From NCBI RefSeq assembly GCF_002102255.1, contig NZ_LQPH01000185.1, positions 1-64,000 on the forward strand: a stretch of DNA of 64,000 bases, in the 5' to 3' direction. This DNA is from Mycobacterium nebraskense. GTDB taxonomy: Bacteria; Actinomycetota; Actinomycetes; Mycobacteriales; Mycobacteriaceae. Within the stretch, counting starts at the first letter, position 1; each line of letters begins with the position of its first letter. Shown one piece after another: positions 9,026 to 18,235 of this stretch. Under the pieces are notes generated by a model. That model worked only from the letters and a program-made list of their open reading frames with translations, had not been told where the DNA came from and did no database searches. Position numbers and translations under genes: made by a program.

Positions 9026-9093
9026 CTGTTGTTTCCCGCGCACGCCTCGGCATAGGCTGCCTGGGAGGGGGCAACAACATAGAGCGAGGAAAA

Positions 9094-9456
9094 GTGCCCC
9101 GAACGTTTCGCGCATCGGCCCTACTCGTGTCGACTTTGACGGTCATCGCACTTGCACCGCCGGCCGTCGCCGAGCCGCTTGACCCGATCCCCGGCAATGG
9201 TGTTTTCATCGTGGGTCCCGACATCGCACCGGGCCTCTACCACACGGGCGGGTCGGGGTCGGCCTTTGGTGTTTGGATAAACAACGTGCCAACCCAGGAC
9301 TCGATGTGTTCCTGGTTCACCTACAGCACACCCGATGCGAACAAAGAGCATGTACTCCAGACGAATACGTCGATCGGTCCCATGTACGCGAATATCAACT
9401 CGGCGGTCAAGGCCTTCGAGTCGCAGAACTGTCAACCCTGGACGCGGGTCTCCTAG
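9094..9456 (+). CDS. small secreted mycobacterial protein
   Basis: A 120-residue protein. Residues 1-26 form a Sec signal peptide: basic RTFR, then a hydrophobic stretch, then a likely cleavage after AVA. The mature part has two Cys (in SMCSW and SQNCQPW) that could form a disulfide. It includes NGVFIVGPDIAPGLYHTGG, a pattern seen in small exported mycobacterial proteins. The start is GTG at 9094, since upstream codons in this frame encode no plausible leader; GAGGA lies just before it. The stop overlaps the stop of the convergent ligase by 4 bases. Function unknown. Confidence 0.7.
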   Translation: MPRTFRASALLVSTLTVIALAPPAVAEPLDPIPGNGVFIVGPDIAPGLYHTGGSGSAFGVWINNVPTQDSMCSWFTYSTPDANKEHVLQTNTSIGPMYANINSAVKAFESQNCQPWTRVS

Positions 9457-10982
9457 GGCAGGTTCGCGTCGGTCAACATCTCGCGCAGCCGACCGGTGTC
9501 GACCTTGCCGGTGCCGCCGCGCGGGACGTCGTCGTCGGCTGCCAGCAGCAGCCACACCGTCGGCACCTTGAAGGCGCTCAGCAGCTTTCGCGCGCACCGA
9601 CTCAGCTGATCGGCGGACACCGCGCCGTCGCACACCACGGCCGCGCCCACCCGCTGGCCCGCCGCTCCGGGCACGTTGGTGACGAAGGCGCTACGGACGC
9701 CATCGATGCTGCGCAACGCCCCTTCGACCTCGCTGGGATAGACGGTGGCGCCGCTGACCTTGAACATGTCGTCGGAGCGGCCATGGTAGAACAAGAACCC
9801 TTCCTCATCGAGGCGACCCAAGTCGCCGGTGGGGTAGAAGCCGTCGACGGTGAAAAGGTCTTCTCGACTTCGACCGCAGATCCCGCGCAGTGTGTGCGGT
9901 CCCCGAATCTGGATCATGCCCACGGCGCCCACCGGGACGGGCTCACCGCCGTCGGGATCGACGATGCGAACCTCCATGCCTGGAAACGGCTTTCCACAGC
10001 TGCCCCACGCGGTTCCGGGCATGTCGGTGTCGGCGGGATAGCCGCAGTATGGCCCGAACGCCTCGGTCATGCCGAACAACGTGGCCCGTGCGCCGGGCCG
10101 GGCCCGCTGCTCGGGCGGGAGCAGGGCCTGCAGGCTGCCCGGCCGCAGGGCCGACAAATCGGCGCCGACCGTGGCGGCGTGCCGTGCCAGCGTCTCCGCT
10201 TGGTCGGGCCAGCCGCGAAACAGCGTCACCCGCTCGGCTTCCAGCAGTTGCAGCGTGGTCTCCGGCCGGGGTATCTCCTCGGTCACCAGCGTGGCGCCGG
10301 CCAGCAGCGTGGACAGGATTCCGCTGCCGAAGCCGCCGACCCAAAAGAACGGCATCGGTAGGTACAGCCGGGTGTCGGCCGTGATGCGGCGCGCGGACAG
10401 GCCCGACCGCACGGCGCCCAGCGCGCTGCCGTGAGAATGCATGACTCCCTTGGGCGCTCCGCTGCTGCCGGAGGTGAACATGATGACCAACAGGTCGGCG
10501 GCCGTGACCGTCGCCGTCATGGCGTCGACGAGTCGGCGGGCCCGATCGCCGGCGGTTGCGTCGGCGAGCCGGTCGGCCGTCCACACCTGACGCAAGGCGG
10601 GAAGCGCGGTCCGCGACACCAGGTCGTCGAGGTAGCGGTGCCCGCGGAATTCCTCAACGCTGACCAGGAATTGCACGGCGGCGGCCCGCAGTTGCGCGGC
10701 CAGTTCCCCCGCCGCCAGCAGGGTGCTCAGCGGAACCAGCACGGCACCGATGCGGGTCAGGGCGAGGGCCACCTCGACCCAGCGGGCGCCGTTGGGCATG
10801 ATCAACCCCACCCGGGTCCCTTTGCCGACCCCGGCTTCGACGAAGACCGCAGCGAGATCCCTTGTCGCCGCGTCGAGTTGGCGGTAGCTGATTCGCGACG
10901 TCGGGTCGATCACCATCGGCTTGTCGCCGTGAATCTCGGCGCGGGAACGCACTAGCTCGTCGATGGTTGTCGCGTCAGTCAT
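9453..10982 (-). CDS. acyl-CoA synthetase / AMP-dependent ligase (third of three)
   Basis: A 509-residue ANL-superfamily enzyme. The adenylate loop FTSGSSGAPKGVMHSHG, the TEAFG-containing A5 region, YPTGDLGRLDEEGF (A7/A8) and the C-terminal GTGKVDTGRL with the catalytic Lys are all visible. It activates a carboxylic acid with ATP and CoA. It is the last gene of a six-gene operon. Its ATG overlaps the stop of the preceding ligase by 8 bases, which indicates coupled translation. The acid substrate is unknown. Confidence 0.88.
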   Translation of the reverse strand: MTDATTIDELVRSRAEIHGDKPMVIDPTSRISYRQLDAATRDLAAVFVEAGVGKGTRVGLIMPNGARWVEVALALTRIGAVLVPLSTLLAAGELAAQLRAAAVQFLVSVEEFRGHRYLDDLVSRTALPALRQVWTADRLADATAGDRARRLVDAMTATVTAADLLVIMFTSGSSGAPKGVMHSHGSALGAVRSGLSARRITADTRLYLPMPFFWVGGFGSGILSTLLAGATLVTEEIPRPETTLQLLEAERVTLFRGWPDQAETLARHAATVGADLSALRPGSLQALLPPEQRARPGARATLFGMTEAFGPYCGYPADTDMPGTAWGSCGKPFPGMEVRIVDPDGGEPVPVGAVGMIQIRGPHTLRGICGRSREDLFTVDGFYPTGDLGRLDEEGFLFYHGRSDDMFKVSGATVYPSEVEGALRSIDGVRSAFVTNVPGAAGQRVGAAVVCDGAVSADQLSRCARKLLSAFKVPTVWLLLAADDDVPRGGTGKVDTGRLREMLTDANLP

Positions 10983-12579
10983 CGAGCAGCTTCCTCAGGT
11001 GCGCCCTGTCGACTTTGCCGCTGGAGAGCAACGGTAGTTGGGAGCGTGACACGGCGAGAAACCGCCGGGGGACCTTGTATGCCGACAATTCCGCCTTCAA
11101 CCGGTCCCGCACCTCCGCCTCGTCGAAGGCGGCGCCGTCCGGCACCACCACGACCGCCGCGACCAGCTGCCCACGTCGGACATCGGGGATACCAAGGACA
11201 TGGGCAGTCAGTCCGCCGGTGACCTTGGCGATGGCCCGTTCGACCTCCTCCGCCGAGACGTTGGCGCCGGCCGTTTTGATCATCGTGCTGCGCCGACCGG
11301 CGTAATAGAAGAATCCGTCGGCGTCGACGCGCACCAAATCGCCGGTGTGGAACCAGCCGTCGGCGTCGAAGCACTCCTCGCGGCTGCGTCGGTGGTAGCG
11401 CTGCATCACGTACGGTCCGCGGATGCACAGTTCCCCGACCTCGCCGACGTCAACGGGAAAACCAGTATCGGTGTCGATGATCATGGTGTCGAAGCCGGGC
11501 GCCGGCTTTCCGAACGATCCGCGCCTGCTCTCGGGTTGATCGGATTCGTCGTCGCTGATCAGCAGGACGCTGCCGGCTTCGGTCATGCCCAGCATGTTGT
11601 GCCGCAGTTCCGGGTCGGCCGGCCGAACGTCGGGCGCCATGATCGGGTACAGGTTGCCGCGCCGCATCGATGACAGATCGCGACGCGGGAAGCTCGGGTG
11701 ATCGGCCAGGTGAGCGATCCCGGCGCTGAAACCATTGGTCACGGTGGGTCGTTCGGTTTCCAGCAAGTCGAGCGTTTCACCGGGATCGCTCGCGTTGGAA
11801 CACACCAGCGTCGACCCGGCGACCAAGGTGGCGAGCAGTCCGAACGCGAGGCCGCCGATCCAGAAGAAGGGCGAGTTGCAGAACAGCTTGTCGTCGGCCG
11901 TCAAGCCGCGAATCTTGTTGAGGTTCCGCTGATGTCCGAGCAGCGCGGCGTGCGTGTGCACGACCCCCTTGGGGGCGCTGGTGGAGCCCGACGTGTACAC
12001 GATGGCCAGGGGATCGCAGCCCTGCACATCGTCTTGCGTCGCCGCCAGCAGCTCGGGGGTCACGGTACCGGCAAGCCGGAAGAACCGCTCGATGTCGCGG
12101 ACGCGCTGCACCGCATCGGGGCGATAGCTGATGCCGACCTGCCGCAGTTGTGGTGCGGCCGGGGAGAACAAGGGTCGGTCGGATTCGAAGTCCGGGTCCG
12201 ACAGCACCTGCTCCAGCCGTCGCACATAGTCGTGGGTGCGGAAAGACGCGGCGCCCAAGAGTATTTCGACGTCGCCGTCGATCAGCTGCTCGCACATCTC
12301 GCGGGCGGTGACGAACGTGGAGAAGGGAACCGCCACGGCGCCGATCCGCGCTGCCGCCAGCATCGCGACGACGAACTCGGGGCCGTTGGGGTACAGCAGG
12401 CCGACATGGGTGCCTTTGCCCGCGCCGACCGCGATCAGGCCGCGGGCGAGCTCGGCCGAGCGCGCCTCGGCTTCGCCATAACTGATGCAGTCGCCGTCGC
12501 AGACGAGCAACGGATGGTCTCCGCGCGAGCGGGCCTGGTGCGTCAAGACCTCGGCGACCGTCGGGGCGTCACCGCGCAT
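10975..12579 (-). CDS. acyl-CoA synthetase / AMP-dependent ligase (second of three)
   Basis: A 534-residue ANL enzyme. Motifs are YTSGSTSAPKGVVHTHA (ATP loop), GMTEAGS (A5), FHTGDLVRVDADGFFYYAGR (hinge) and SSGKVDRAHLRK with the catalytic Lys. The reading frame is open further upstream to 12822, but that extension lies inside the neighbouring ligase and looks non-coding. The ATG at 12579 overlaps the previous stop by 11 bases and fits the family start. It is related to, but clearly diverged from, the two flanking ligases, so the three probably act on different acids. Confidence 0.86.
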   Translation of the reverse strand: MRGDAPTVAEVLTHQARSRGDHPLLVCDGDCISYGEAEARSAELARGLIAVGAGKGTHVGLLYPNGPEFVVAMLAAARIGAVAVPFSTFVTAREMCEQLIDGDVEILLGAASFRTHDYVRRLEQVLSDPDFESDRPLFSPAAPQLRQVGISYRPDAVQRVRDIERFFRLAGTVTPELLAATQDDVQGCDPLAIVYTSGSTSAPKGVVHTHAALLGHQRNLNKIRGLTADDKLFCNSPFFWIGGLAFGLLATLVAGSTLVCSNASDPGETLDLLETERPTVTNGFSAGIAHLADHPSFPRRDLSSMRRGNLYPIMAPDVRPADPELRHNMLGMTEAGSVLLISDDESDQPESRRGSFGKPAPGFDTMIIDTDTGFPVDVGEVGELCIRGPYVMQRYHRRSREECFDADGWFHTGDLVRVDADGFFYYAGRRSTMIKTAGANVSAEEVERAIAKVTGGLTAHVLGIPDVRRGQLVAAVVVVPDGAAFDEAEVRDRLKAELSAYKVPRRFLAVSRSQLPLLSSGKVDRAHLRKLLDD

Positions 12580-14059
12580 GGTCGCTGTGGGCGACGGGTG
12601 CGCTGAAGAAGCGCTGGACCGCACCCAGATCGGCTTTGCCCGACGGTGTCCGGGGGATGGCATCGACGATCGCGATCTCGGTGGGAATCTCGTAGCGCGC
12701 CAGCCGCGTTCGCAGATAGTCCACCAGTGCGTCGGATCCGGTGGAGGCGGGCTCACGCAGTTCCACCATGGCGACCGGTATCGCCCCGAGGCGCTGGTCG
12801 GACCGGCCGACCACGGCCGCACCCGCCACCGCGGGGTGGCTCTCCAGGGCGGTGCGTATGTCGTCGGGCATCACCTTGAAACCACCGCGGATGATCGCCT
12901 GGTCGGCCCGCCCGACGATCCAGACGAAGCCGTCCGCGTCGATCCGCGCCATATCCGTGGTCCGCATCCACTGAGCCGACGGCCCCAGCTGACCCGGCTT
13001 GACTTCGAGCAGACCGACCTGGTCGGGTCCGAGCGGCGCGCCATCGTCCCCGACCACCCTAAGGTGCGCGCCGGGGTTTGCGCGGCCGACGCTACCCCGT
13101 TTGGTGGACCAATAGCGCTGGTAGTCGGGCAGTGTCCAGCCCGCCACGCCCCCACCGAACTCCGTTGCCGCGTAGGAGGTCAGAACCGGGATGCCGTACT
13201 TTTCGGTGAAGGCGTCGGCGTCGTCGGCCGTGAGCGGGGCCGTGCCGCAGGTGACGGCGCGGATGCTCTCCAGGTCGGCCCTCGGCACGTCGGAGTGCAA
13301 CACCGTCCGCAGGGCCGCGGGCACGAGCGATACCGTGCGCGGGCGGTGTCTGCGCACCGCCTCGACCCATGCATTCAGCTCGAATCGCTCGAGCAGCGCG
13401 AATGGTCTTGCATCGGCGATGCATTGCAGCACTCGGAAAATGCCGCCGATGTGCACCAGCGGCGAGTTGACGATCGCGACGCCGCGCCGGAGCTCGGTGG
13501 GCGCCGGAGCGCGGTCGGGCTCGGCGCCCATCACGCTGCGCGCCAGCATGTCGTAGCCGAGGTCGATTCGCTTGGGCGGTCCCGTCGTACCGCTGGTCAG
13601 CATGCGTACCGCGACGCCGGGCCGCGGATTGGGTTCCGGCGCGGGAGGAATCGTCACACGGCCAACCTGGGAATGGTCCAGGCGACTCGAGATCGTCACG
13701 GTGGTCGCGTCACTGGTCGGGGGCACCAGAGTCGCCAGATCGTCGTGCTCCCCGATGATCAGCGGTAGCCCCAGCTCCGCGATGTCGGCCTTGGTGCGCT
13801 CGTCACCGCGAGACGGGTTGATGACGACGACGGTGCCGCCGCCCAGCAGTACCCCGAGGAAGGCCGCCACCTGACCGGGGCGGTTGCGCAGCAGCATTCC
13901 GACTTCGGGCCGGCGCTCGGCGACCAGACCAGCGATGCGCTGTGCCGTTTCGCCGACCCGCGCCCAGGAGATCCATTGGCCGTCATACTCGATGGCGCGC
14001 GCGTCCGGCTGCAGATCGAAGACATCGGCGATGCGTTGACTGAGCGGGTGCGGAGGCAT
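12569..14059 (-). CDS. acyl-CoA synthetase / AMP-dependent ligase (first of three)
   Basis: A 496-residue ANL enzyme with a shortened N-terminus. The ATP loop is LTSGTTGPPKRIDL; the usual Gly after the Lys is Arg. TSYAATEFGG is the A5 region, IVGRADQAIIRGGFKVMP the hinge, and TPSGKADLGAV carries the catalytic Lys. The start at 14059 shares one base with the preceding crotonase stop (TGATG). A longer open frame to 14575 is the shadow of that crotonase. The first of three adjacent ligases downstream of three crotonases. Confidence 0.84.
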   Translation of the reverse strand: MPPHPLSQRIADVFDLQPDARAIEYDGQWISWARVGETAQRIAGLVAERRPEVGMLLRNRPGQVAAFLGVLLGGGTVVVINPSRGDERTKADIAELGLPLIIGEHDDLATLVPPTSDATTVTISSRLDHSQVGRVTIPPAPEPNPRPGVAVRMLTSGTTGPPKRIDLGYDMLARSVMGAEPDRAPAPTELRRGVAIVNSPLVHIGGIFRVLQCIADARPFALLERFELNAWVEAVRRHRPRTVSLVPAALRTVLHSDVPRADLESIRAVTCGTAPLTADDADAFTEKYGIPVLTSYAATEFGGGVAGWTLPDYQRYWSTKRGSVGRANPGAHLRVVGDDGAPLGPDQVGLLEVKPGQLGPSAQWMRTTDMARIDADGFVWIVGRADQAIIRGGFKVMPDDIRTALESHPAVAGAAVVGRSDQRLGAIPVAMVELREPASTGSDALVDYLRTRLARYEIPTEIAIVDAIPRTPSGKADLGAVQRFFSAPVAHSDHAR

Positions 14060-14859
14060 CAGCGGGTCTTCGGGGTGCGTGCGGCGCCTTCGCCGCCGGG
14101 ATTCTGCTGGGCGGCGAGTTCCGCGGTCCCGAGCGGATTGCCCAGCCGGGTATAGATCAGGCCCTGTTCCATGGCCGCGCGATAAGGCTTGTCCAGCGAT
14201 TCCCAGATCGCTTTCACCGTGCCCTGAGTCGCGGTCGGTGGCTTCGCGGCAATCGTCACGGCAATCTCGTGTGCGCGGGTCCAGAGCTGCTCGGCGGGCA
14301 CCACCTCCGAGACCAATCCGATCCGGAGCGCGGTGTCGGAACTGACCCGCTCGTCGTTGCCCATCAGGGCGATGCGCAGCGTCTCGCCTAAGCCGATGCG
14401 CCGCATCAGGCCGATCGGCTCCAGCGCGCAGACCAGGCCGGCCGATACGTGCGAGTCGAAAAACGTCGCATCCTCTGAGCAGATGACCACGTCCGATTCG
14501 TTGATGAAGTAGAACGCGCCCGCGGTGCACATGCCCTGAACGGCGCACACGACCGGTTTCCACATCTTCTGCCACTTGGGGCTGAGCGCCTCGCCGGGAT
14601 CCTCGTGATTCCAGATGTTTTCGGGCTGTCCGTATGGCGTTTTGATGTCCAGCCCGGCGCTGAACGCGCGGTCGCCGGCCGCCCGGAGCACCACCGCGTT
14701 GACCGACTCGTCGAATTTGACCATGCGCCAGGCGCTGGCCATCTCCTCACACATGGTGCGGTTGAACGCGTTCAGCTGCCCGGGCCGGTTCAGCGTGATG
14801 GTCGCTACCCGGTCGGTCTGGTCGACCTCGAGCAGGATGGTCTCGAAAGTCATCGACAT
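14059..14859 (-). CDS. enoyl-CoA hydratase/isomerase family protein
   Basis: A 266-residue crotonase-fold protein. ITLNRPGQLNAFN near the N-terminus and AFSAGLDIK form the first oxyanion-hole segment; VQGMCTAGAFYF is the second. It is a close relative of the next gene upstream (14850-15662): both have the FFDxHVSxGLV segment and the MG-x2-ER turn, so the pair probably arose by duplication. The canonical second catalytic Glu is not obvious. The reaction (hydration, isomerisation or C-C cleavage) is therefore open. It overlaps both neighbours. Confidence 0.84.
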   Translation of the reverse strand: MSMTFETILLEVDQTDRVATITLNRPGQLNAFNRTMCEEMASAWRMVKFDESVNAVVLRAAGDRAFSAGLDIKTPYGQPENIWNHEDPGEALSPKWQKMWKPVVCAVQGMCTAGAFYFINESDVVICSEDATFFDSHVSAGLVCALEPIGLMRRIGLGETLRIALMGNDERVSSDTALRIGLVSEVVPAEQLWTRAHEIAVTIAAKPPTATQGTVKAIWESLDKPYRAAMEQGLIYTRLGNPLGTAELAAQQNPGGEGAARTPKTR

Positions 14860-15662
14860 TGCCAATCCGGTTTGCGTTTCTCCACGAAGGCCTTGGGCCC
14901 TTCGGCCGCGTCCTCGGTGCGCAACACGCGCTCGCGGAACGTTTCGGCCATGATCTCGGCTTCGTGCAGCGGCACATTGAGGCCCTTGAGGATGGCCAGC
15001 CGAGTTCCCCGAACCGCCAGTGGTGCATTGGAGTTGACGATGCCGGCGATCTCGTGCGCCCGCTCGAGAAGCCGTTCGTGCTCGACGATTTCGCTGATCA
15101 ACCCGAGTTCGAAGGCGCGTTGTGCGCTCATCCGCTCGTGCTTGCCCATCAACGCCATCCGCAGGGCAATGGAGCGGGGCAGCACGCGCGACACCCGCAC
15201 CATCTCGCGTCCGGCCACCAGCCCGATGCTCACATGCGGATCGAAGAAAGTGGCTTGCTCCGAGGCGATCACGATGTCCGATGTGGTGACCCAGTCCATG
15301 CCGGCGCCACAGCACAACCCGTTGACCGCGGCGAGCACAGGCTTGGCCGCCGAGCGAAACGGCGGAGTGCCCTCCTGCGGCGCCTCCCATTGGTCGTAGG
15401 TCGACAGGTACGGGCGCTCGTAGATCACCTTGCCGTCTTCGGGAATGGCCTTGACGTCGGCCCCCGTGCAGAACGCGCGGCCGGTGCCGGTCACGATGGT
15501 CAGCCATACCTTGTCGTCGTTCTCGGCCTCGTCGTAGGCGGCCCGCAGTTCGGTGATCATGTGCGGGCTGAGCGCGTTGAGGGCGTCCGGACGGTTCAGC
15601 GTGATAGTGGCGGTATGCCCGTCGACGTCGTAGTTGATGGTGTCGAACGAGTCAGTCGGCAT
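14850..15662 (-). CDS. enoyl-CoA hydratase/isomerase family protein
   Basis: A 270-residue crotonase. ITLNRPDALNALS, AFCTGADVKAI (oxyanion hole) and VNGLCCGAGMDW match the family. FFDPHVSIGLV and MGKHERMS are shared with the following paralogue. The second gene of the six-gene minus-strand operon, it starts 9 bases after the first crotonase ends, and its stop overlaps the next start by 10 bases. It likely acts on an enoyl-CoA formed by one of the local acyl-CoA dehydrogenases. Confidence 0.87.
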   Translation of the reverse strand: MPTDSFDTINYDVDGHTATITLNRPDALNALSPHMITELRAAYDEAENDDKVWLTIVTGTGRAFCTGADVKAIPEDGKVIYERPYLSTYDQWEAPQEGTPPFRSAAKPVLAAVNGLCCGAGMDWVTTSDIVIASEQATFFDPHVSIGLVAGREMVRVSRVLPRSIALRMALMGKHERMSAQRAFELGLISEIVEHERLLERAHEIAGIVNSNAPLAVRGTRLAILKGLNVPLHEAEIMAETFRERVLRTEDAAEGPKAFVEKRKPDWQCR

Positions 15663-15671
15663 CCTGCTCCC

Positions 15672-16484
15672 TCATCGGCCTTGGAATTTCGGTGGGCGGC
15701 GCTGCCGGAAGGCCGCCAGGCCTTCCTTGAAATCTGCTGTTCGGCAAGATAGTTCGAGGTTGAACAGCTCCTGGGTCATGGATTGGCTCAGCGTCGCGTC
15801 CTGGCCGAAGCTCAGGGCCTGCTTGGCCAGCCCGATCGCCGCCGTTGGCCCCGAGGCCAGCCGCTGCAGCAATTCCTCGGTGACGTCGTCGAGTTGGGCG
15901 GGGCTCACCGCTTGGTGGATCAATCCCCAGTCGGCCGCGTCCACCGCGCTGACCTTCTCGCCCAGCAGCAGCATTCGCCTGGCCCGTGCCAGGCCGACCA
16001 GCCGGGGCAGCAGCCAGGTTGCGCCCGAATCGGGGCTGAAGCCCCGGTCCACGAAGGGCTCCCAGAACACCGCGTCGGTGTCGGCGACGGTGAAGTCGGC
16101 TGCCAGCGCGAGGTTGCAGCCGAACCCCGCGGCCCATCCCCGCACGCTGCAGAGCACCGGCAGCTGGATGCTCGCGACGAGCTCGATCACGCGGTGGGCG
16201 GCATGAGGGATCCGCCGTACCAGGTCACCGGCGCGGGGGCGCTGCCGGTCATTGGCGGCGACCCAGTCCACTCCGGCGCAGAAGTCGTCGCCGCCCCGGA
16301 TGTGGACGGCGCGCAACGAATCGTCGGCGCCCGCATCGGTCAGCGCCTCAACCAAGACCCCAATCATTGCCTGGCTCAACGAGTTACGCCGCGATGGGCG
16401 ATCGAGCGTTACCCGTAACACCGCGCCGTCCCGGCGCGCTGTCACCGAACCGTCGGCACCGGCCGCGTCGGCCTCCTGACTCAC
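15672..16484 (-). CDS. enoyl-CoA hydratase/isomerase family protein
   Basis: A 270-residue crotonase if translation starts at GTG 16484. The frame stays open to 16760 across the promoter region, but that part is arginine-rich and not family-like. DFCAGVDW and VRGWAAGFGCNLALAAD form the oxyanion hole. RGFSPDSGATWLLPRLVG has Asp where crotonase usually has the second Glu, suggesting isomerase-like chemistry. First gene of the 16484-9453 operon, expressed from the divergent promoter carrying the 16508-16528 operator. Confidence 0.84.
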   Translation of the reverse strand: MSQEADAAGADGSVTARRDGAVLRVTLDRPSRRNSLSQAMIGVLVEALTDAGADDSLRAVHIRGGDDFCAGVDWVAANDRQRPRAGDLVRRIPHAAHRVIELVASIQLPVLCSVRGWAAGFGCNLALAADFTVADTDAVFWEPFVDRGFSPDSGATWLLPRLVGLARARRMLLLGEKVSAVDAADWGLIHQAVSPAQLDDVTEELLQRLASGPTAAIGLAKQALSFGQDATLSQSMTQELFNLELSCRTADFKEGLAAFRQRRPPKFQGR

Positions 16485-16507
16485 CGTCGATTCCGGCCTT
16501 TCTGCCG

Positions 16508-16528
16508 ATACGGTTACCCATACAGTAG
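16508..16528. promoter_or_regulatory. 21-bp palindromic operator, crotonase/thioesterase divergent promoter
   Basis: Arms ATACGGTTA and ATACAGTAG are separated by CCC. Fourteen of 18 arm positions match the perfect palindrome at 35173-35193. The site sits between the six-gene minus-strand operon and the thioesterase operon. A second ATACGCTGTATAAG element follows at about 16540-16553 and may be a further half-site or the -10 region. Confidence 0.6.
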
Positions 16529-16615
16529 GCAATACGATTGATACGCTGTATAAGTTAGCAGGGTACGCTGCCGCCGGATATAGCCGGGCCGGAACCCAAG
16601 CGAAAAGAGACAAGC

Positions 16616-17320
16616 ATGGCCTTGCAGGAGGGGCGCGCGGAGGGTCGGGCCGCACCCGAGTCGACGCGCACCGGCGACGCCAGATTCGGCGAGCAGCCCC
16701 TGGCCCAAACCATGGCCGCCGCCGCCGCCATACGGCGCCTGAGTTCACTGCTGCTCTCACTCGAACATCCGCACCCGACGGTCGACACCATGGTGGAGAA
16801 GTTCGCCGAGTGGGAGCGCGAGCTGGCCGTCGCGGCCCCGGTGGACAGCGCGCCGCGGATCGGTGACGTCCCCGACGATCCCCGGCGCGTCTATCTCAAC
16901 CACGCCACCGACATCGGCGCCTACAATCCGTGCTTTCCGGAGTATCGGTTCGACCACCTCAATGCCGACGAGGCAACCGGGCGAGTTAACTTCCCGCTGG
17001 TCTACGAGGGCCCGCCGGGGTTGGTGCACGGCGGCTTTCTGGGTGTCTTCTTCGACTGCGTCATCCAGCACCACAATTGCGTCACGGGCCTTTCCGGCAA
17101 GACGCGGTCGCTCGTCGTGACGTTCCGCCGACCGACGCCCATCTTGACCGAGCTGCGGTTCGACATCGTCCGCTCGCAGGTCGAACGCGGCATCGCATCG
17201 ACAGCGCGGCTGCTGCTCGACGACGAAGTGCTCTGCACCGGCGAGGTGAACACGTTGGCGTCACCGCCGGAAAGGCTGGCCGGGTTTCAATTCGGCAGGC
17301 GCCGAAAGGAGTCCACATGA
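16616..17320 (+). CDS. PaaI-type hotdog-fold acyl-CoA thioesterase
   Basis: A 234-residue protein. The first 85 or so residues are helical and basic. The hotdog domain covers about 110-220, with GPPGLVHGGFLGVFFD as the HGG motif and central helix, and LVVTFRRPTPILTEL as the following strands. It would hydrolyse an acyl-CoA intermediate. The stop overlaps the next crotonase start (ATGA). The promoter is shared with the divergent crotonase-ligase operon and contains the 21-bp operator. The ribosome site before ATG 16616 is weak. Confidence 0.8.
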   Translation: MALQEGRAEGRAAPESTRTGDARFGEQPLAQTMAAAAAIRRLSSLLLSLEHPHPTVDTMVEKFAEWERELAVAAPVDSAPRIGDVPDDPRRVYLNHATDIGAYNPCFPEYRFDHLNADEATGRVNFPLVYEGPPGLVHGGFLGVFFDCVIQHHNCVTGLSGKTRSLVVTFRRPTPILTELRFDIVRSQVERGIASTARLLLDDEVLCTGEVNTLASPPERLAGFQFGRRRKEST

Positions 17321-18213
17321 CTGCCCCGAACGCCTCGGACGATCGCGTGCTGTTCGAGGTCGACCGCGACTGCCGCATCGCGACGATCACGCTGAACAAT
17401 CCGGCGCAACACAACTCCTACGACGCGGCGATGCGCGAGGCCGTCGCCCGCTGCCTGGATCGGGTCGCCGACGACGACGACCTGACGGTGGTGCTGTTGC
17501 GCGGTGCCGGTGGCGTCTTCTCCACCGGGGCCGACATGAACAACGCGTATGGATGGTACGGCGAGCAGGGCCAATCGGGCGACAACGCGTCGGCCAAGCG
17601 CCGTCCCAGTCAGCGCCGGCGACTCACCGTGGACCGCAAGTCTTTTGGGTTTTACCACAACTTCATGGGCTTCCCCAAGGTCACGGTGGGCGAGATCGCC
17701 GGCTATGCGCTCGGTGGCGGCTTCGAGATGGCGCTGATGACAGACATCTCCGTGATCGCGCGCGACACGAAGATCGGCATGCCGGCGACCCGCTTCCTCG
17801 GCCCCGCGCTCGGCAGCCTGCACATGTTCTTCCACCGGCTCGGGCCGGTGCTGGCCCGGCGCCTGCTGCTGACCGGCGACATCATCGAGGCCACCGAGCT
17901 CGAACATCTCGGAATCTTCACCGACACATGCGATTCCGCCTCTGTTCAGGCGCGGGCGCGGTACTGGGCCGAGAAGGCGGCGAAGATGCCCGCCGACGGA
18001 GTCGTCATCGCCAAGGAAGCGTTCCGTCTCGTCGAACAGAGTCAGGCATACCAGGGTGAGGAAGTCGCCAGCTATCTCTTCCACGCCTACGGCACTAACC
18101 TGCAATTCGGCCCGGGCGAGTTCAACTTCGTCAAGACCCGTGCACAGCACGGAACCAAGGAAGCGTTCCGGCTCCGCGACGAATACTTCGACGTGCCCGA
18201 ACCCGAAGCGTAA
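17317..18213 (+). CDS. enoyl-CoA hydratase/isomerase family protein (long form)
   Basis: A 298-residue crotonase, about 30 residues longer than usual because of an Arg/Ser-rich insert (NASAKRRPSQRRRLT) after the first oxyanion segment GVFSTGADM. VGEIAGYALGGGFEMALM forms the second oxyanion segment. Start ATG 17317 has AGGAG 5 bases before it and overlaps the thioesterase stop. The paired thioesterase suggests both handle the same CoA intermediate. It ends 22 bases from the convergent TetR gene. Confidence 0.85.
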   Translation: MTAPNASDDRVLFEVDRDCRIATITLNNPAQHNSYDAAMREAVARCLDRVADDDDLTVVLLRGAGGVFSTGADMNNAYGWYGEQGQSGDNASAKRRPSQRRRLTVDRKSFGFYHNFMGFPKVTVGEIAGYALGGGFEMALMTDISVIARDTKIGMPATRFLGPALGSLHMFFHRLGPVLARRLLLTGDIIEATELEHLGIFTDTCDSASVQARARYWAEKAAKMPADGVVIAKEAFRLVEQSQAYQGEEVASYLFHAYGTNLQFGPGEFNFVKTRAQHGTKEAFRLRDEYFDVPEPEA

Positions 18214-18235
18214 TAAGCCGATTCGATGTCGGGCG

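Noticed and set aside
14060..14575. N-terminal extension of the ligase at 12569
   Set aside because: The extension overlaps the whole downstream half of a crotonase in another frame, and its sequence is Arg/Asp-rich without domain features.
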